A DNA stretch of 64,000 bases, taken from contig PASS01000076.1 of assembly GCA_002712165.1 (NCBI GenBank), positions 1 to 64,000 of the forward strand, in the 5' to 3' direction. This document shows, piece by piece, positions 62,983-64,000 of the stretch (the first letter of the stretch is position 1; each line of letters starts with the position of its first letter). The notes below the pieces were generated by a model. That model did not search any database, was not told the origin of the DNA, and saw only the letters and a list, made by a program, of their open reading frames with translations. This stretch comes from Fidelibacterota bacterium (lineage in GTDB: Bacteria; Pseudomonadota; Alphaproteobacteria; Rhodospirillales; Rhodospirillaceae). A program made the position numbers and the translations under genes.

Positions 62983-63765
62983 TTGGACTTAATGGTCGAG
63001 ATTCCGCTGACTATTCGGCTTATACTCGCTGCGCTATTCGGCTTGGTATTTGGGAGCTTAGTGACGGCTCTGTCGTATCGACAGCCTCGTGGCTTAAGCA
63101 TTGCCAAGGGTAGATCGCTCTGTCCATATTGCGTCCACACACTGGCAGCTTCTGACTTAGTGCCAGTATTCTCTTGGGTTTTAAACAAAGGCTTATGCCG
63201 CTATTGTGGCGCCAACATTTCTTGGCGATATCCAGCTATAGAAATAACAACCGCTACACTTTGTGTCATAGGGATGGCTCTTAGCACCACCCCTGAGAAG
63301 ATGTGGGTTTTACTGGCGATTACGCCAGCAATTATGACTCTTGCCGTCATTGATATTGAGCATAAGTACCTACCTAATGGTCTGGTCTTGATACTAGCAT
63401 TACTTGCCGGTGCTATGAGGTGGGTCAGCGATGGTGAAGTGCTAGCGGGCCTGGCGCTGGCTTCGGGGGTGGTAATCTTGGGTCTGTTGGTCGATGCTGG
63501 CTATAGGGCCTGCATGGTGAGTGAGGGCCTGGGCTTGGGCAATGTGAAACTCATGGCTGTGGGGGCACTTGCTCTACCTTTGGAAGTATTTATATTTTTT
63601 CTTGCACTAACCACCCTATTGAGCATCTTTTTTGTCGTGGTTTATAAATGTATGCGGCCAAATTATGAGTTTTATTTTTGCTCTACGATATTAGCTAGCT
63701 TTTGGTTTTGCCTTGTAGCTGAGGGGTTTATTAAAACAAGCTTTGTAGTTGCGTTCATTGACTGA
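62983..63765 (+). CDS. A24 family prepilin peptidase
   Basis: SLCPYCVHTLAASDLVPVFSWVLNKGLCRYCGANISWRYPAIEI; VIDIEHKYLPN; SEGLGLGNVKLMA. Confidence 0.92.
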   Translation: MDLMVEIPLTIRLILAALFGLVFGSLVTALSYRQPRGLSIAKGRSLCPYCVHTLAASDLVPVFSWVLNKGLCRYCGANISWRYPAIEITTATLCVIGMALSTTPEKMWVLLAITPAIMTLAVIDIEHKYLPNGLVLILALLAGAMRWVSDGEVLAGLALASGVVILGLLVDAGYRACMVSEGLGLGNVKLMAVGALALPLEVFIFFLALTTLLSIFFVVVYKCMRPNYEFYFCSTILASFWFCLVAEGFIKTSFVVAFID

Positions 63766-63915
63766 AAGGCAAATTTGCAAGAGGCACGAAAAGTTTAGGC
63801 CATTTGTCGGCAGATAAATCTATTGAATTTATAATTTGCCTAGTTTTAGGCCTCTATTCGGCCAGCCTGCTGACTAGGTATGCCGTCTTTAGGCCTATCG
63901 TGGTATTAGCAGATT

Positions 63916-64000
63916 ATGTGGAATGACGTCTTTGATTTGAGAGACTTTTATGCTGGCGCTAAAGGCCGCTTGGCTGCTCGTTTGATTTCCAACCGCATAC
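63916..64000 (+). CDS. 5' end of a probable SAM-dependent methyltransferase, truncated by the window edge
   Basis: MWNDVFDLRDFYAGAKGRLAARLISNRI resembles the N-terminus of alphaproteobacterial methyltransferases (VxDLRxFYxxxLGxxARRxI); not in the ORF track because it is truncated. Confidence 0.55.
   Translation, partial: MWNDVFDLRDFYAGAKGRLAARLISNRI

Noticed and set aside
63797-63897. Three occurrences of TTTAGGCC between the prepilin peptidase and the window end
   Set aside because: Short, irregularly spaced, no array structure; likely chance or minor.

Overview
The window looks like a chromosomal segment of an alphaproteobacterium. It is dense and mostly housekeeping. Two runs resemble conserved alphaproteobacterial synteny: (FYDLN zinc ribbon)-aroA-cmk-rpsA-ihfB-lapA-like-pyrF-trpF-trpB-trpA-accD-folC, and trxA-Rieske-addA-addB-murU/amgK-like-tsaE-DivL-like kinase-ahcY-HPr-EIIA-hprK-(AEC)-chvG-chvI. 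Between them lies about 10 kb of accessory cargo (TSUP, TRAP-DctPQM, M20 peptidase, DUF2141, MFS, OYE, methyltransferase). The left end holds a TonB-receptor remnant with a BtuFCD/FecBCD-type ABC importer, a nitroreductase, an N-extended methyltransferase, two c-type cytochromes, and an acyl-CoA synthetase/CoA-transferase/acyl-CoA dehydrogenase cluster. The right end holds polA, an ABC ATPase, a lipoprotein hydrolase, a DMT exporter, tRNA-Arg, an uncharacterised lipoprotein, DUF4399 and a prepilin peptidase. Two tRNAs were read directly: Ala-GGC and Arg-CCG. I found no CRISPR array, transposase, phage module or recognisable defence island, and no clear multi-gene system that looks undescribed. 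The observations most worth a second look are: (1) a DivL-like PAS kinase whose phospho-accepting position is Phe and whose N and G boxes look degenerate; (2) a diverged direct repeat of about 90 bp upstream of both cytochrome c genes; (3) structured intergenic regions, namely the rpsA leader, the ahcY/HPr gap with a plus-strand terminator-like hairpin facing against the flanking genes, and mutually exclusive hairpins at the site where rapZ might be expected; (4) an M20 peptidase with the catalytic Glu-Glu replaced by His-Lys; (5) a TonB receptor interrupted in all three frames. All calls come from reading the sequence and the supplied ORF translations; no database search was run.
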